This document shows, in pieces, positions 48,041 to 61,555 of a stretch of 64,000 nucleotides of DNA (position 1 is the stretch's first letter; each line of letters begins with the position of its first letter). The notes beneath the pieces were generated by a model. It saw only the letters and a program-made list of their open reading frames with translations, was not told the origin of the DNA and did not search any database. The stretch is from Aureibacillus halotolerans (GTDB lineage: Bacteria; Bacillota; Bacilli; Bacillales; DSM-28697): NCBI RefSeq assembly GCF_004363045.1, contig NZ_SNYJ01000015.1, positions 37,013 to 101,012 on the forward strand. Reading direction: 5' to 3'. The position numbers and the translations under genes are program-made.

Positions 48041-48250
48041 CTAATTGGTAAACGTAGTATACGCTTCGTCCAGATTACGGAGTCTTCTCATAATCTCTGA
48101 ATTTTTTGTGAGTCGATCTTGAATTAGTGTCGAAACAACAGAGCGATAATAGGCATTCACAGCATCTTGCCTTTTTACGTCATTGTGCTTTTTGACATAA
48201 ATCTCGAAGCTGTCCACAAAGTAGTCGACTGAAAACAATTGATGATTCAT
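48041..48250 (-). CDS. Small protein of unknown function
   Basis: 69 residues on the minus strand. The start ATG at 48250 has AAAGGTG at a good distance. The composition is charged and helix-forming (FVDSFEIYVKKHNDVKRQDA, then NAYYRSVVSTLIQDRL) without a signal peptide or membrane segment. I do not recognise a family. Its 3' end lies against the MITE copy B, so the original gene end and downstream context may have been altered. Codon use looks like the neighbours, and the ribosome site supports a real gene. Confidence 0.6.
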   Translation of the reverse strand: MNHQLFSVDYFVDSFEIYVKKHNDVKRQDAVNAYYRSVVSTLIQDRLTKNSEIMRRLRNLDEAYTTFTN

Positions 48251-48392
48251 TGAACAACACCTTTTCTATAGTTACCTATCTGTAGTATAAAGCATGCGGA
48301 GCATTGAAACGAGAGAAGATTGCAACCTCGTTATTGGTGTAGGTCGGATGTAGCATTAATCTTCCTTAATTGTAATGGTTTTGTAAATGAGG

Positions 48393-48421
48393 TTGACAAT
48401 AAGGGTTTAGGAAAATATGGT
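48393..48421 (+). promoter_or_regulatory. Promoter before the small membrane protein gene
   Basis: TTGACA (48393-48398), 17 bases, TATGGT (48416-48421), about 98 bases before the GTG start at 48519. Confidence 0.5.
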
Positions 48422-48518
48422 TATAGCAAGGAAAAGATCAATTGATTTGTATTCTTACATTTCACGGCGATTCATCTATATCATGCAATCAAGCGACTGA
48501 CAGTTTGGAGGGAACGAT

Positions 48519-48905
48519 GTGTTTTTTCTTTTATACGGCTTTCTCGTATGGTTAGGGGCATCGGTGATCTTCAGGCTTGCTGGTCAATTTTTCTTTGTAC
48601 CAGGGCAACCGATACTTCTGATCTGGGCGTCTGTGCTCGTTATACCTTTGGTTGCTGTCCTAACGTTGCCACTATATCATAAGAAGAAGCTGAACTCGGA
48701 GGCGCAGTTGAAAGCGGCCATTTGTATAGCTCTTCCTGGGATGGTTCTCGACACAGTCGTGCTTCTTTCCTTTGACAGTATTTTCGTCAACTTGGATCAG
48801 CAAATGGATGGGACGTTTGGCTCTTGGCTATTGTTTGCGTATTCTTTAGTATTGGTCTCTGGTTTTTTGCCGCTAAAATTAAAAATATTTAAAAGGTCTC
48901 TATGA
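48519..48905 (+). CDS. Four-helix membrane protein, possibly DUF5367-like
   Basis: A 128-residue protein from GTG behind GGAGGG. Four hydrophobic segments (about 3-25, 30-52, 68-90, 100-120) and a basic C-terminal tail (KLKIFKRSL) indicate an integral membrane protein. I think it resembles the DUF5367 group but am not certain; the function is unknown. It is 12 bp before the glutaredoxin-like gene, so the two are probably co-transcribed. Confidence 0.7.
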   Translation: MFFLLYGFLVWLGASVIFRLAGQFFFVPGQPILLIWASVLVIPLVAVLTLPLYHKKKLNSEAQLKAAICIALPGMVLDTVVLLSFDSIFVNLDQQMDGTFGSWLLFAYSLVLVSGFLPLKLKIFKRSL

Positions 48906-48917
48906 GGAGGTATCACG

Positions 48918-49163
48918 ATGTTATCAATCATCCTTTACAGCCGACCAAGCTGTGCGTTATGCGAAGAAGCAGAAGCGATGCTGACCCTTCTCCAAAAGGA
49001 ATACACGATAGACAGTCAGGTCGTGAACATTGAGAAAGACGAACGGCTGCACGAAGCCTACCAGCTTTCAATTCCAGTCCTTGAACTTAACGGTTCCATC
49101 ATTGCGGAAGGTCGCATAAACTGGAATGACGTTGAGCAAGCTTTAACGAGTCAATCTGAGTGA
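48918..49163 (+). CDS. Glutaredoxin-like thiol-disulfide protein
   Basis: An 81-residue thioredoxin-fold protein. The redox motif is C12-A-L-C15 following SRPS; the cis-proline stands in SIPVLELNG. This short glutaredoxin-like family commonly lies before cggR in Bacillaceae. It could reduce disulfides in the cytoplasm; a partner is not evident, although trxB is in the window. A GGAGG ribosome site lies before the ATG. Confidence 0.9.
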   Translation: MLSIILYSRPSCALCEEAEAMLTLLQKEYTIDSQVVNIEKDERLHEAYQLSIPVLELNGSIIAEGRINWNDVEQALTSQSE

Positions 49164-49183
49164 TGTATGCTCTAAGCAAATAG

Positions 49184-49212
49184 TTGTCGATCTGTGTCTA
49201 AAATGGTACAAT
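49184..49212 (+). promoter_or_regulatory. Promoter of the cggR-gapA glycolytic operon
   Basis: TTGTCG (49184-49189), 17 bases, TACAAT (49207-49212). The CggR operator starts 40 bases downstream. Confidence 0.65.
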
Positions 49213-49252
49213 ATTAGTGCAACAAGATTTCTTGTTATTTTTTTGCCCGTCA

Positions 49253-49288
49253 TGGGACGTTTTTTGACTACGTGGGACATTTTTCGTC
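49253..49288 (+). promoter_or_regulatory. CggR operator
   Basis: Two direct half-site pairs: TGGGAC, six bases, TGAC; four bases; TGGGAC, six bases, CGTC. This reproduces the spacing of the B. subtilis CggR operator. It lies between the promoter and the cggR start, so bound repressor acts as a roadblock, relieved by fructose-1,6-bisphosphate. Confidence 0.87.
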
Positions 49289-49317
49289 CCTGTCAGCAGT
49301 AAAAGGGGATCTTCGAT

Positions 49318-50346
49318 ATGCGAGAACTAGTGGAAATGCAGCAAAAATTACTTCCCGATATGATGTTTGTTCTTCAACGAAGATATCAAATCCTACAGTA
49401 CATGCGAGTCATGCAGCCCATTGGTCGCAGAGCGTTGGCGTCTAGCCTAGAGCTGACCGAACGAACACTTCGATCTGAAGTCTCCTTCTTGAAGGAGCAA
49501 GAACTCATTCACATTTATAGCCACGGAATGGTGTTATCAGATGAGGGTCTGCGCCTAGTCGATGAGCTGGCAAACATGATGAAGGAACTGACTGGCTTGC
49601 GTGAGCTTGAACAACACCTTAAGGAAACGCTGGATTTAGAAGGCGTTATGATTATCCCTGGGGACAGTGATGAGATGCCTTGGGTGAAGAAAGAGCTTGG
49701 GCGTGCTGCTGTACAACGTATGAAAGCTTCTTTTGGCGACAACAATATTGTTGCAGTTACCGGTGGGACGACAATGGCTGCCGTCGCAGAAATGATGAAG
49801 CCCGAGGGAAAGCACCATCAGATGTTATTTGTGCCTGCTCGTGGTGGGTTAGGTGAGGATGTTGAAAATCAGGCGAATACGATCTGTGCAAAAATGGCAG
49901 AAAAAGCGTCTGGGGAATATCGTCTCCTTCATGTTCCAGATCAGCTGAGTCAATCGGCCTATGACTCTATGATCCGTGAACCAGGGGTCAGAGAAGTTCT
50001 CGACTTAATTCAATCTGCAACAATGGTCGTTCATGGCATCGGTGACGCGCTTAGTATGGCAAAGCGACGGAACACATCCAAAGAGGATCTCGCAGATATT
50101 GAAGCGCAAAATGCGGTTGGTGAAGCATTTGGATTTTACTACAATAATTCTGGACAAATTATCCACAAGGTAAAAACCATTGGTCTCCAGTTGGAAGACT
50201 TGCATACGGTGGGTGCCATTATTGCCGTGGCTGGAGGCGCATCAAAAGCGAATGCCATACGCGCTTGTATGAAGGAACAAAAGCGTTCTTATCTCATTAC
50301 GGATGAGGGTGCTGCTAAAGCTTTTATTAGAGGGTCATCCCTTTAA
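49318..50346 (+). CDS. cggR: Central glycolytic genes regulator
   Basis: A 342-residue SorC/DeoR-type repressor. The N-terminal winged helix-turn-helix (about 20-85, GRRALASSLELTERTLRSEV) binds the operator; the C-terminal sugar-phosphate domain (about 95-340, with VTGGTTMAAVAEMM and LFVPARGGLGEDVENQANTI-type sequence) binds fructose-1,6-bisphosphate, which causes release. It represses its own operon, which extends through gapA, pgk, tpiA, gpmI and eno. AAAAGGGG precedes the ATG. Confidence 0.96.
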   Translation: MRELVEMQQKLLPDMMFVLQRRYQILQYMRVMQPIGRRALASSLELTERTLRSEVSFLKEQELIHIYSHGMVLSDEGLRLVDELANMMKELTGLRELEQHLKETLDLEGVMIIPGDSDEMPWVKKELGRAAVQRMKASFGDNNIVAVTGGTTMAAVAEMMKPEGKHHQMLFVPARGGLGEDVENQANTICAKMAEKASGEYRLLHVPDQLSQSAYDSMIREPGVREVLDLIQSATMVVHGIGDALSMAKRRNTSKEDLADIEAQNAVGEAFGFYYNNSGQIIHKVKTIGLQLEDLHTVGAIIAVAGGASKANAIRACMKEQKRSYLITDEGAAKAFIRGSSL

Positions 50347-50368
50347 TTCATAGATCTTCAAACACTAA

Positions 50369-51388
<1,020 letters not shown>

Positions 51389-51395
51389 GCTATAA

Positions 51396-51461
51396 AAAAG
51401 GGGAAGGGCAATAAGGACACGGGCATGCAAACGTCCGTGACCCTTTTGACCTTTCCCTTTT
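51396..51461 (+). other. Intercistronic stem structure between gapA and pgk
   Basis: AAAAGGGGAAGG and CCTTTCCCTTTT form an outer stem with one mismatch; GG-CACGG and CCGTG-CC form an inner one. It may act as a partial terminator or mRNA stabiliser that makes gapA more abundant than pgk. Confidence 0.6.
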
Positions 51462-51508
51462 ATCCATGAACGCAGTGAAATCTTGAATGATGAAGGAGGC
51501 CCTCTAGA

Positions 51509-52690
51509 ATGGAAAAGCAATCAGTGAAGGATATTCAGCTTCAAGGAAAAAAGGTATTTTGTCGTGTTGACTTCAATGTCCCACTTGAAGACGGCAAAAT
51601 CAGTGACGACACCAGAATTCGTGCTGCTTTACCGACCATCCAATACATTTTGGATCAAGGAGGTCGTTTAATCCTTGCGAGCCATCTTGGCAGACCAAAG
51701 GGAGAAGTCGTTGAAGACCTACGCTTAACTCCTGTTGCTGAGCGATTGAGTGAACTGCTTGGACAACCAGTGACCAAAACAGATCAAGTTGTAGGTTCAG
51801 AAGTAGAAGCAGCTGTACAAAAGCTTGATGACGGAGAGGTCGTGTTGCTCGAGAATGTTCGCTTTGAAGCGGGCGAAGAGAAAAATGACGCGACCCTTTC
51901 GAAACAGTTTGCTGCATTGGCTGACGTTTACGTCAATGATGCGTTTGGTACAGCTCACCGTGCGCACGCTTCAACCGTCGGCGTGGCTGAGCATCTAAAC
52001 GCATGTGCTGGTTTCCTCATGGAGAAAGAGCTTGAGGTTCTTGGCGGTGCATTAGAAAAGCCAGACCGTCCGTTTACTGCCATCATTGGTGGTGCGAAAG
52101 TGCGCGATAAAATTGGCGTCATTGAGCATCTGCTGAAAAAAGTGGACAACTTAATTATCGGTGGCGGTCTTGCGTACACATTTATTAAAGCGCAAGGTTA
52201 CGAAATTGGGAAATCCCTTTTAGAAGAAGACAAGATTGATCTCGCAAAATCGTTTATGGAAACAGCGAAGGAAAAAGGCATTAAACTCTATCTTCCTACA
52301 GATGTTGTCGTAGGGGATGACTTCTCGAATGACGCCAATACAAAAGAAGTGTCGATTGACCAAATCCCTGCCGATTGGGAAGCAATGGATATTGGACCGA
52401 AAACACGGGCTTTGTATAGTGATGTGATTTCGAAATCAGAGCTTGTGATTTGGAACGGACCGATGGGTGTATTTGAAATGGAAACCTTCGCGAATGGCAC
52501 TCGCGCCGTTGGTGACGCAATGGCAGCGACGACCGGTTACACGATTATTGGTGGCGGCGACTCTGCGGCAGCTGTTGAGAAATTTGGTCTCGCACAAGAC
52601 ATGGATCATATTTCAACCGGCGGTGGGGCATCGCTTGAATTTATGGAAGGCAAAGAACTTCCTGGCGTTACTGTACTAACAGACAAATAA
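51509..52690 (+). CDS. pgk: Phosphoglycerate kinase
   Basis: A 393-residue two-domain kinase. The signature [14 protein letters not shown] is near 20-33, the substrate-binding HLGRPKG near 60, and the C-terminal nucleotide site includes [13 protein letters not shown]. It transfers phosphate from 1,3-bisphosphoglycerate to ADP in the cytoplasm. AAGGAGG precedes the ATG, and tpiA starts 17 bp after its stop. Confidence 0.98.
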   Translation: MEKQSVKDIQLQGKKVFCRVDFNVPLEDGKISDDTRIRAALPTIQYILDQGGRLILASHLGRPKGEVVEDLRLTPVAERLSELLGQPVTKTDQVVGSEVEAAVQKLDDGEVVLLENVRFEAGEEKNDATLSKQFAALADVYVNDAFGTAHRAHASTVGVAEHLNACAGFLMEKELEVLGGALEKPDRPFTAIIGGAKVRDKIGVIEHLLKKVDNLIIGGGLAYTFIKAQGYEIGKSLLEEDKIDLAKSFMETAKEKGIKLYLPTDVVVGDDFSNDANTKEVSIDQIPADWEAMDIGPKTRALYSDVISKSELVIWNGPMGVFEMETFANGTRAVGDAMAATTGYTIIGGGDSAAAVEKFGLAQDMDHISTGGGASLEFMEGKELPGVTVLTDK

Positions 52691-52701
52691 GAAAGAGGTG
52701 A

Positions 52702-56387
<3,686 letters not shown>

Positions 56388-56398
56388 GCAATGCATTC

Positions 56399-56436
56399 AA
56401 CTCTCCTTCGCTAGGACCGCGAAGGAGAGTTTTTTG
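56399..56436 (+). terminator. Terminator of the glycolytic operon
   Basis: AACTCTCCTTCG and CGAAGGAGAGTT form a 12-bp stem around CTAGGACCG, followed by T. Confidence 0.93.
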
Positions 56437-56499
56437 ATTTCATTTTTAAAGACGCTGTGACATAGTTGAGTCAAGAAAGTGGACGCCTTGAATGTTTTC

Positions 56500-56890
56500 C
56501 TTAAGAGGCATGGTGAAGAAATCACGCGAGTTCTTTTCCGAATCGATGATGCACTTGTGCCCTTTAGGGTGCAAAGAAAATACGACCGCTTCGTCAAAAT
56601 ACTTCGCTTTCCGCGGGCACGGCTTCAGCTTCCTCGGAAAGCAAGCTTTCCTGCGGGATCTTCAGCTCGCGCTGTTCCCGCAGGAGTCTACGTATTTTGA
56701 CTACGCTGATGTTTGTTTCTGTGTAAATGGTTTAATTTTTTATTGGTATCGTATAACGCGAGGATAAAAGCGTGGTAAGGCGTGTTGCTTACCAATCAAG
56801 TCAAGTTTATGCATCGTTTCAGGCAAATTGGATCACCTAGAGAAGTATTGATGCAGCGATGGACTTACGTTTAACTAACTTTCGCAGTGC
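56500..56890. repeat. Composite repeat: insert C, unfilled unit P, segment R remnant
   Basis: Insert C occupies about 56514-56571 on the plus strand. Its end GGGTG is joined to CAAAGAAAATACGACC, which looks like the first bases of a second, truncated C. Unit P is on the minus strand at 56593-56701 and is intact, serving as the empty-site reference. About 56770-56890 keeps short pieces of segment R (GCATCGTTTCAGG, TGATGCAGCGATGGACTTACG). Confidence 0.75.
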
Positions 56891-57235
56891 GAAATCAACT
56901 CCAACGCTAAAAGTAGCCACTAGCGAGACTCCTGCGGTAAAGAAAACACGATGAGACGTACTCGCGAATCGATGTTGCCCTTATGCCCTTTAGGGTGGAA
57001 AAGCGAGCTAAGCGAGACCCCACAGAGAGCGCAAGCGATCGAGGAGGCTCGCAGTTCGCCCGCGGCAAAGAAAACACGACGAAAGTACTTGGAGTCGATG
57101 TTGCGCTTGTGCCCTTTAGGGTGAAAGCGAGCGTATGGCAGCTTGTATAATAAGCAACTACAACATTGAATTGTAGGTTTACCAAGTAATTTAAGTGTTC
57201 CTGCCAAATAAAAGCGAAAGTTGAGTTTAAAAGAA
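56872..57235 (+). repeat. Unit Q with two copies of insert C
   Basis: The most complete Q. It begins with ACTTTCGCAGTG and ends with AGCGAAAGTTGAG, inverse at the tips. Within lie GCCACTAGCGAGACTCCTGCGG, then C at 56938-56997 (60 nt), the Q hairpin block with GGAGGCTCGCAGTTCGCC, then CCCGCGG and a second C at 57066-57123 (58 nt), then AAAGCGAGCGTATGGCAGC. Both C copies directly follow GCGG and point the same way. If both are removed, the rest resembles a dispersed repeat type common in Bacillaceae. Confidence 0.75.
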
Positions 57236-57269
57236 ATTAATGACAATCATTTTATTGGAGGCGAGAAAC

Positions 57270-57368
57270 GTGAGTCGACCTATTAAAGTTATACTAATCG
57301 TCTTGCTAGCTGTGTTGTTTTTATGGGGGGTTATGTCGATTTACGCTGCTTATTCTCTTGCTGATTAA
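57270..57368 (+). CDS. Very small single-helix membrane protein
   Basis: 32 residues from a GTG behind TTGGAGGCG. It begins MSRPIKVILIVLLAVLFLWG and continues as a hydrophobic helix to a short end YSLAD. One membrane-spanning segment with a basic N-terminus predicts an N-in orientation. I do not recognise it. It lies just before the secG promoter. Small membrane proteins of this size are often real but unannotated; the ribosome site and clean hydrophobic pattern are the only evidence. Confidence 0.5.
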   Translation: MSRPIKVILIVLLAVLFLWGVMSIYAAYSLAD

Positions 57369-57407
57369 GCCGTGAAAGACCTTGATCGTTTGACTTGCAA
57401 GCAGTTG

Positions 57408-57436
57408 TTGTCCTTCAAGTCATCTTATGGTACATT
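57408..57436 (+). promoter_or_regulatory. secG promoter
   Basis: TTGTCC (57408-57413), 17 bases, TACATT (57431-57436), 35 bases before secG. Confidence 0.55.
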
Positions 57437-57471
57437 AGAGATAGATTTGACTCGGTTTAGGAGGATATAAA

Positions 57472-57705
57472 ATGCATGCTATTGCGATTACGCTGCTTAT
57501 TCTTGTAAGCATTGGCATTATTGCGCTTGTTTTGCTTCAGCCAGGAAAAAGTGCTGGTCTTTCAGGAGCGATCTCCGGCGGAGCGGAGCAATTGTTTGGT
57601 AAACAAAAAGCACGTGGAATGGACTTGATTTTGCATCGTCTCACGATCGTGTTTTCTGTACTCTTTTTCTTGCTCACAATTGCCGTGGCTTATTTTAATG
57701 TGTAA
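57472..57705 (+). CDS. secG: Preprotein translocase subunit SecG
   Basis: A 77-residue membrane protein with two helices (about 2-22 and 52-74) joined by a loop with [20 protein letters not shown], the SecG hallmark. It stimulates SecYEG-SecA translocation. AGGAGG precedes the ATG. In Bacillaceae secG regularly stands before the est-rnr-smpB-ssrA genes, as here. It has its own promoter and terminator. Confidence 0.96.
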   Translation: MHAIAITLLILVSIGIIALVLLQPGKSAGLSGAISGGAEQLFGKQKARGMDLILHRLTIVFSVLFFLLTIAVAYFNV

Positions 57706-57714
57706 GAACTGACT

Positions 57715-57745
57715 AGCGAGTGGCAGACAGCTGCTCGCTTTTTTC
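57715..57745 (+). terminator. Terminator of secG
   Basis: AGCGAG...CTCGCT stem with a partly paired interior and six T. Confidence 0.8.
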
Positions 57746-57803
57746 ATTTAAACTGGGAACAATACAATAAAGGAACGCCCACATGAAAGGAGAAATAAAC
57801 GAC

Positions 57804-58550
57804 ATGAACGTTGTCAAACCAAAGCCGTTCACGTTCTCAAATGGAGACCGTGCCGTTCTCCTGTTGCACGGATTTACTGGCCATTCAGGCGACGTGAGAA
57901 TGCTAGGACGCTTTTTAGAGAAGCAAGGCTATGCCTCTCATGCGCCGATTTACCCTGGTCATGGTGTGCCAATTGAGGAGTTGCTATTGACTGGCGCCGA
58001 GGATTGGTGGACCTGTGCACTAGAGGCATATGACCACCTTCAATCGCTTGGCTTTGAAAAAATTGCGGTTTGCGGGCTGTCGTTAGGCGGTGTGTTAAGC
58101 CTAAAGCTTGCTTCAGTACGTCCAGTCGCTGGCGTGATATCTATGTGTGCCCCTGTCGTCGCCGATCATCAGGATCGTTTAAAAGCAGGTGTTATTGCAA
58201 GGGCAAAAGAAATTAAACAGCTTGAACGCAAAGATGAAGAGACGATCCAGCAAGAATTGAATGCATTGCAGCAACAGCCATTCACCGTATTAGAGCAGTC
58301 GAAAACACTTATAAATGGCATTCGAGATGAGCTAGATCTTGTCTATGCACCGACGTTGATTATCCAAGCGCGTCAAGATAAGATGATTAATCCTGACAGT
58401 GCAAACATGATTTATGAAGGCATTTCATCAGAGCAAAAGGACATCCACTGGTACGAAAACTCTGGACACGCGATTACCTTTGGCAAAGAGAAGGATAAGC
58501 TACATGAGGACATTTATGAGTTTTTAGAGGGGCTCAATTGGGAAAGCTAA
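57804..58550 (+). CDS. est: Carboxylesterase, alpha/beta hydrolase
   Basis: A 248-residue esterase close to Geobacillus Est30. The nucleophile lies in GLSLGG (Ser near 94), the oxyanion-hole sequence HGFTG near 25, the acid in ARQDKMINPDSA and the His in NSGHAITF. It hydrolyses short-chain carboxyl esters; the natural substrate is unknown. I chose the ATG at 57804 since AAAGGAG lies 11 bases upstream; an ATG at 57783 precedes that site. It is the first gene of the est-rnr-smpB group. Confidence 0.93.
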   Translation: MNVVKPKPFTFSNGDRAVLLLHGFTGHSGDVRMLGRFLEKQGYASHAPIYPGHGVPIEELLLTGAEDWWTCALEAYDHLQSLGFEKIAVCGLSLGGVLSLKLASVRPVAGVISMCAPVVADHQDRLKAGVIARAKEIKQLERKDEETIQQELNALQQQPFTVLEQSKTLINGIRDELDLVYAPTLIIQARQDKMINPDSANMIYEGISSEQKDIHWYENSGHAITFGKEKDKLHEDIYEFLEGLNWES

Positions 58551-58587
58551 CAATAACGTTTGAGACCCGGCAAAGGAGAAATGCAGA

Positions 58588-60939
58588 ATGTCCAACGAAG
58601 ATCAGTCCTACCAGCAACCGCTGTTAAGTTTTATGAAAGAAGAGGCCTATAAACCACTCACGGTGAACGAACTTGAAGAGGCTTTTCAAATTGTAGAGGC
58701 ACCAGATTTTAAAGCGTTTGTTAAAGCACTCGTGGAACTTGAAAATCAAGGCCGTATCGTGCGCACCAGAAGCAATCGCTATGGACTTCCTGAAAAAATG
58801 AATCTCGTGAAAGGGAAGGTTAGTGCCCATTCGCGTGGCTTTGCTTTTTTATTGCCTGAAGCAGAAGGCGAGGACGATGTGTTTATTCCGCCGAGCGATT
58901 TGAAAGGCGCTATGCACGGTGATACGGTACTAGTTCGCGTAACATCAAAGGATGCCAAACAGAAACGTGAAGGCACAGTTGTCCGTATTCTAGAACGAGG
59001 GATTAAGCGTGTCGTCGGTACGTATGTCGCAAGCAAAGGCTTTGGTTTTGTCGAGCCGGATGACAAAAAAATTTCCGCTGATATTTTTATTCCAAAGGAT
59101 GCGACCAATGGGGCCGTTGAGGGGCACAAGGTCGTTGTCGAACTGACGAGCTATCCTGAACGACGTATGAGTGCTGAGGGTCATGTCATCGAAATTCTAG
59201 GACATAAAAACGACCCTGGCATTGATATATTGTCGATCATTCATAAAAATGGCATTCCGATCGAATTCCCTGAAGATGCTCTTGCTCAGGCGAAAGAAAC
59301 GCCAGAAAAGATCGCACCTGAAGACCTCCAAGGCCGTGAAGATTTACGTGACGACGATATCGTCACCATTGATGGGGCAGATGCCAAAGACTTGGATGAT
59401 GCAGTAAGCGTGAAAAAGTTGGATAATGGGAACTACCAGCTTCGCGTTCATATTGCCGACGTCAGTCACTATGTGCAGGAAAACAGTCCAATTGATAAAG
59501 CGGCGCTAGAGCGTGCGACAAGCGTCTATCTTGTCGATCGTGTCATACCGATGATTCCACATCGGTTATCAAACGGCATTTGCTCCTTAAATCCACAGGT
59601 AGACCGTCTGACCCTTTCCTGTGAAATGGAGATGGACCAGCAAGGAACTGTAGTAAAGCATCGTATTTTTCAAAGTGTCATTCGTACAAACGAAAGAATG
59701 ACCTATACAGATGTACGTGATATCCTCGTACATAGCGATGAAGCCTTAATGAAAAAGTATGCTCCGCTTGTGCCAATGTTTAAAGATATGGAGCAGCTCG
59801 CTTTGATCTTGCGAAAGAAACGTATGGACAGGGGAGCTGTCGACTTTGATTTCAAAGAAGCGAAAGTGCTTGTTGATGGTGAAGGTAAACCAACGGAGGT
59901 CGTCATCCGTGAACGATCAATCGCTGAAAAGCTCATTGAAGAGTTTATGTTGGCGGCAAATGAAACGATCGCTGAGCATTTTCACTGGATGGACGTGCCG
60001 TTTATTTATCGTATTCACGAAGACCCAGATCCAGATAAGCTGACACGCTTTTTTGAGATGATTACGGCATTTGGCTACAGTGTAAAAGGTTCAGCGAATG
60101 ACATTCATCCAAGAGCATTGCAGTCATTGCTTGAATCGTTGAAGGACATGCCAGAAGAACCAATCATCTCCACAATGATGCTTCGTTCCATGCAGCAGGC
60201 CCGTTACTCACATGAGAGCTTAGGTCATTTTGGGTTGTCTACAGAGTTTTACACGCATTTCACATCACCAATTCGCCGGTATCCTGACTTAATTGTTCAT
60301 CGCCTCATTCGAGAGTATTTGATTAACGGTAAAGTGGATGAAGGCACGAAAGGCAAATGGAATGCCAAGATGCCTGAAATTGCGAAGCATACGTCTGAAA
60401 TGGAACGACGTGCAGTGGACGCAGAGCGTGAAACCGATGATCTGAAAAAGGCGCAGTACATGGAGGACAAAATCGGGGAGTCCTATGATGGCGTCATTTC
60501 GTCTGTGACGAACTTTGGTCTTTTCGTCAAGTTGCCGAATACGATTGAAGGACTTGTGCATGTGAGTTACCTCACAGACGACTACTACCATTTCATTGAA
60601 GGTCGAATGGCAATGGTTGGCGAGCGTACTGGGACTGAGTTTTCAATTGGCGATGAGGTTACTGTTACGGTCATTTCCGTCAATATTGATGAGCGTGCGA
60701 TTGATTTTGCCTTAAAGGATATGGCCGTGAGAAAAGCGCCACGTAAAAACCATGGCAAAAAGGAAATATCGGTTGGTCGCTCAACAGATAAAAAACCGAA
60801 AAAGCGTGGTCGGCAAGGTCAGGGTCAAGCCAAAGGCAAAAAAGACGGTGATTCGTCTTCTTCTACAAGTAAAGGGAAGCGTCCATTTTATGATCAGGCA
60901 CCTACAAATAAAAAGAAAAAACGTCGCAGAAAAAAATAA
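58588..60939 (+). CDS. rnr: Ribonuclease R
   Basis: A 783-residue 3'-5' exoribonuclease. Order of parts: N-terminal helix-turn-helix (about 1-70), two cold-shock domains (about 75-230, [17 protein letters not shown] and [18 protein letters not shown]), the RNB catalytic domain (about 255-590; [12 protein letters not shown] metal-binding aspartates), an S1 domain (about 630-710, [15 protein letters not shown]), and a lysine-rich tail of 70 residues. It degrades structured RNA and, with tmRNA-SmpB, damaged mRNAs. Its neighbours smpB and ssrA make that link plain. Confidence 0.97.
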   Translation: MSNEDQSYQQPLLSFMKEEAYKPLTVNELEEAFQIVEAPDFKAFVKALVELENQGRIVRTRSNRYGLPEKMNLVKGKVSAHSRGFAFLLPEAEGEDDVFIPPSDLKGAMHGDTVLVRVTSKDAKQKREGTVVRILERGIKRVVGTYVASKGFGFVEPDDKKISADIFIPKDATNGAVEGHKVVVELTSYPERRMSAEGHVIEILGHKNDPGIDILSIIHKNGIPIEFPEDALAQAKETPEKIAPEDLQGREDLRDDDIVTIDGADAKDLDDAVSVKKLDNGNYQLRVHIADVSHYVQENSPIDKAALERATSVYLVDRVIPMIPHRLSNGICSLNPQVDRLTLSCEMEMDQQGTVVKHRIFQSVIRTNERMTYTDVRDILVHSDEALMKKYAPLVPMFKDMEQLALILRKKRMDRGAVDFDFKEAKVLVDGEGKPTEVVIRERSIAEKLIEEFMLAANETIAEHFHWMDVPFIYRIHEDPDPDKLTRFFEMITAFGYSVKGSANDIHPRALQSLLESLKDMPEEPIISTMMLRSMQQARYSHESLGHFGLSTEFYTHFTSPIRRYPDLIVHRLIREYLINGKVDEGTKGKWNAKMPEIAKHTSEMERRAVDAERETDDLKKAQYMEDKIGESYDGVISSVTNFGLFVKLPNTIEGLVHVSYLTDDYYHFIEGRMAMVGERTGTEFSIGDEVTVTVISVNIDERAIDFALKDMAVRKAPRKNHGKKEISVGRSTDKKPKKRGRQGQGQAKGKKDGDSSSSTSKGKRPFYDQAPTNKKKKRRRKK

Positions 60940-60955
60940 CGTTTGGAGGACGTGG

Positions 60956-60987
60956 CACGATCGGTGTCCGTCCTTCTCACCGACGTG
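60956..60987 (+). other. Hairpin in the smpB leader
   Basis: CACG-at-CGGTG pairs with CACCG-a-CGTG around TCCGTCCTTCT, ending 18 bases before the smpB start and just before its ribosome site GAAGGGG. It could tune smpB translation or protect the transcript from rnr. Confidence 0.5.
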
Positions 60988-61005
60988 ATGAAGGGGAAAT
61001 GAACT

Positions 61006-61473
61006 ATGCCTCGTGGCGACGGAAAGCAAATTGCACAGAACAAAAAAGCACATCATGACTTCTTTATTGAAGAAACGTTCGAAGCGGGTCTTGTCCTGCA
61101 AGGCACGGAAATTAAAGCGATCCGTGCAGCGCGAGTGAATTTGAAGGATGCCTTTGCGCGAGTGCAGCATGGAGAGGTCTTTTTACACAACATGCACATT
61201 AGCCCGTATGAACAAGGCAATATTCATAACCATGAACCGTTGCGTACAAGGAAGCTATTGCTTAAGCGTAAGGAAATTTCGCGCTTAATCGGTGAATCAC
61301 AGCAACAGGGCTATGCCATCGTTCCGTTGAAGCTTTACATTAAGAATGGTTTTGCTAAAGTTCTCATTGGCTTGGCAAGAGGGAAGAAGAACTTCGATAA
61401 GCGAGAAACGTTAAAGCGCAAGGAAGCTAAGCGAGACATCGAACGGGCATTTAAGGAAAAGCAATTTTCCTAA
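61006..61473 (+). CDS. smpB: SsrA-binding protein SmpB
   Basis: A 155-residue OB-fold protein that binds tmRNA and brings it to stalled ribosomes for trans-translation. N-terminal [20 protein letters not shown], the GTEIKAIR turn, the [12 protein letters not shown] segment and the basic C-terminal tail ([20 protein letters not shown]) are all standard; the tail reads into the mRNA channel. Its partner ssrA starts 83 bp downstream. A GGGG-type ribosome site stands before the ATG. Confidence 0.98.
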   Translation: MPRGDGKQIAQNKKAHHDFFIEETFEAGLVLQGTEIKAIRAARVNLKDAFARVQHGEVFLHNMHISPYEQGNIHNHEPLRTRKLLLKRKEISRLIGESQQQGYAIVPLKLYIKNGFAKVLIGLARGKKNFDKRETLKRKEAKRDIERAFKEKQFS

Positions 61474-61513
61474 GCAGTCAAGCAGAAATCTTTCCTTCAA
61501 CAAAGGACTATGC

Positions 61514-61519
61514 TATACT
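61514..61519 (+). promoter_or_regulatory. -10 of the ssrA promoter
   Basis: TATACT at 61514-61519; the -35 is weak (TTCCTT region at 61492). The mature 5' end lies 37 bases after it, implying 5' processing by RNase P. Confidence 0.5.
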
Positions 61520-61555
61520 AGTTTTTGCACATTAGCTGTGCGTTCCATACAACTC

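Noticed and set aside
56500..57240. CRISPR array in the repeat-rich stretch after eno
   Set aside because: Repeats are long, palindromic, nested and unequal in spacing; there are no uniform spacers or cas genes.
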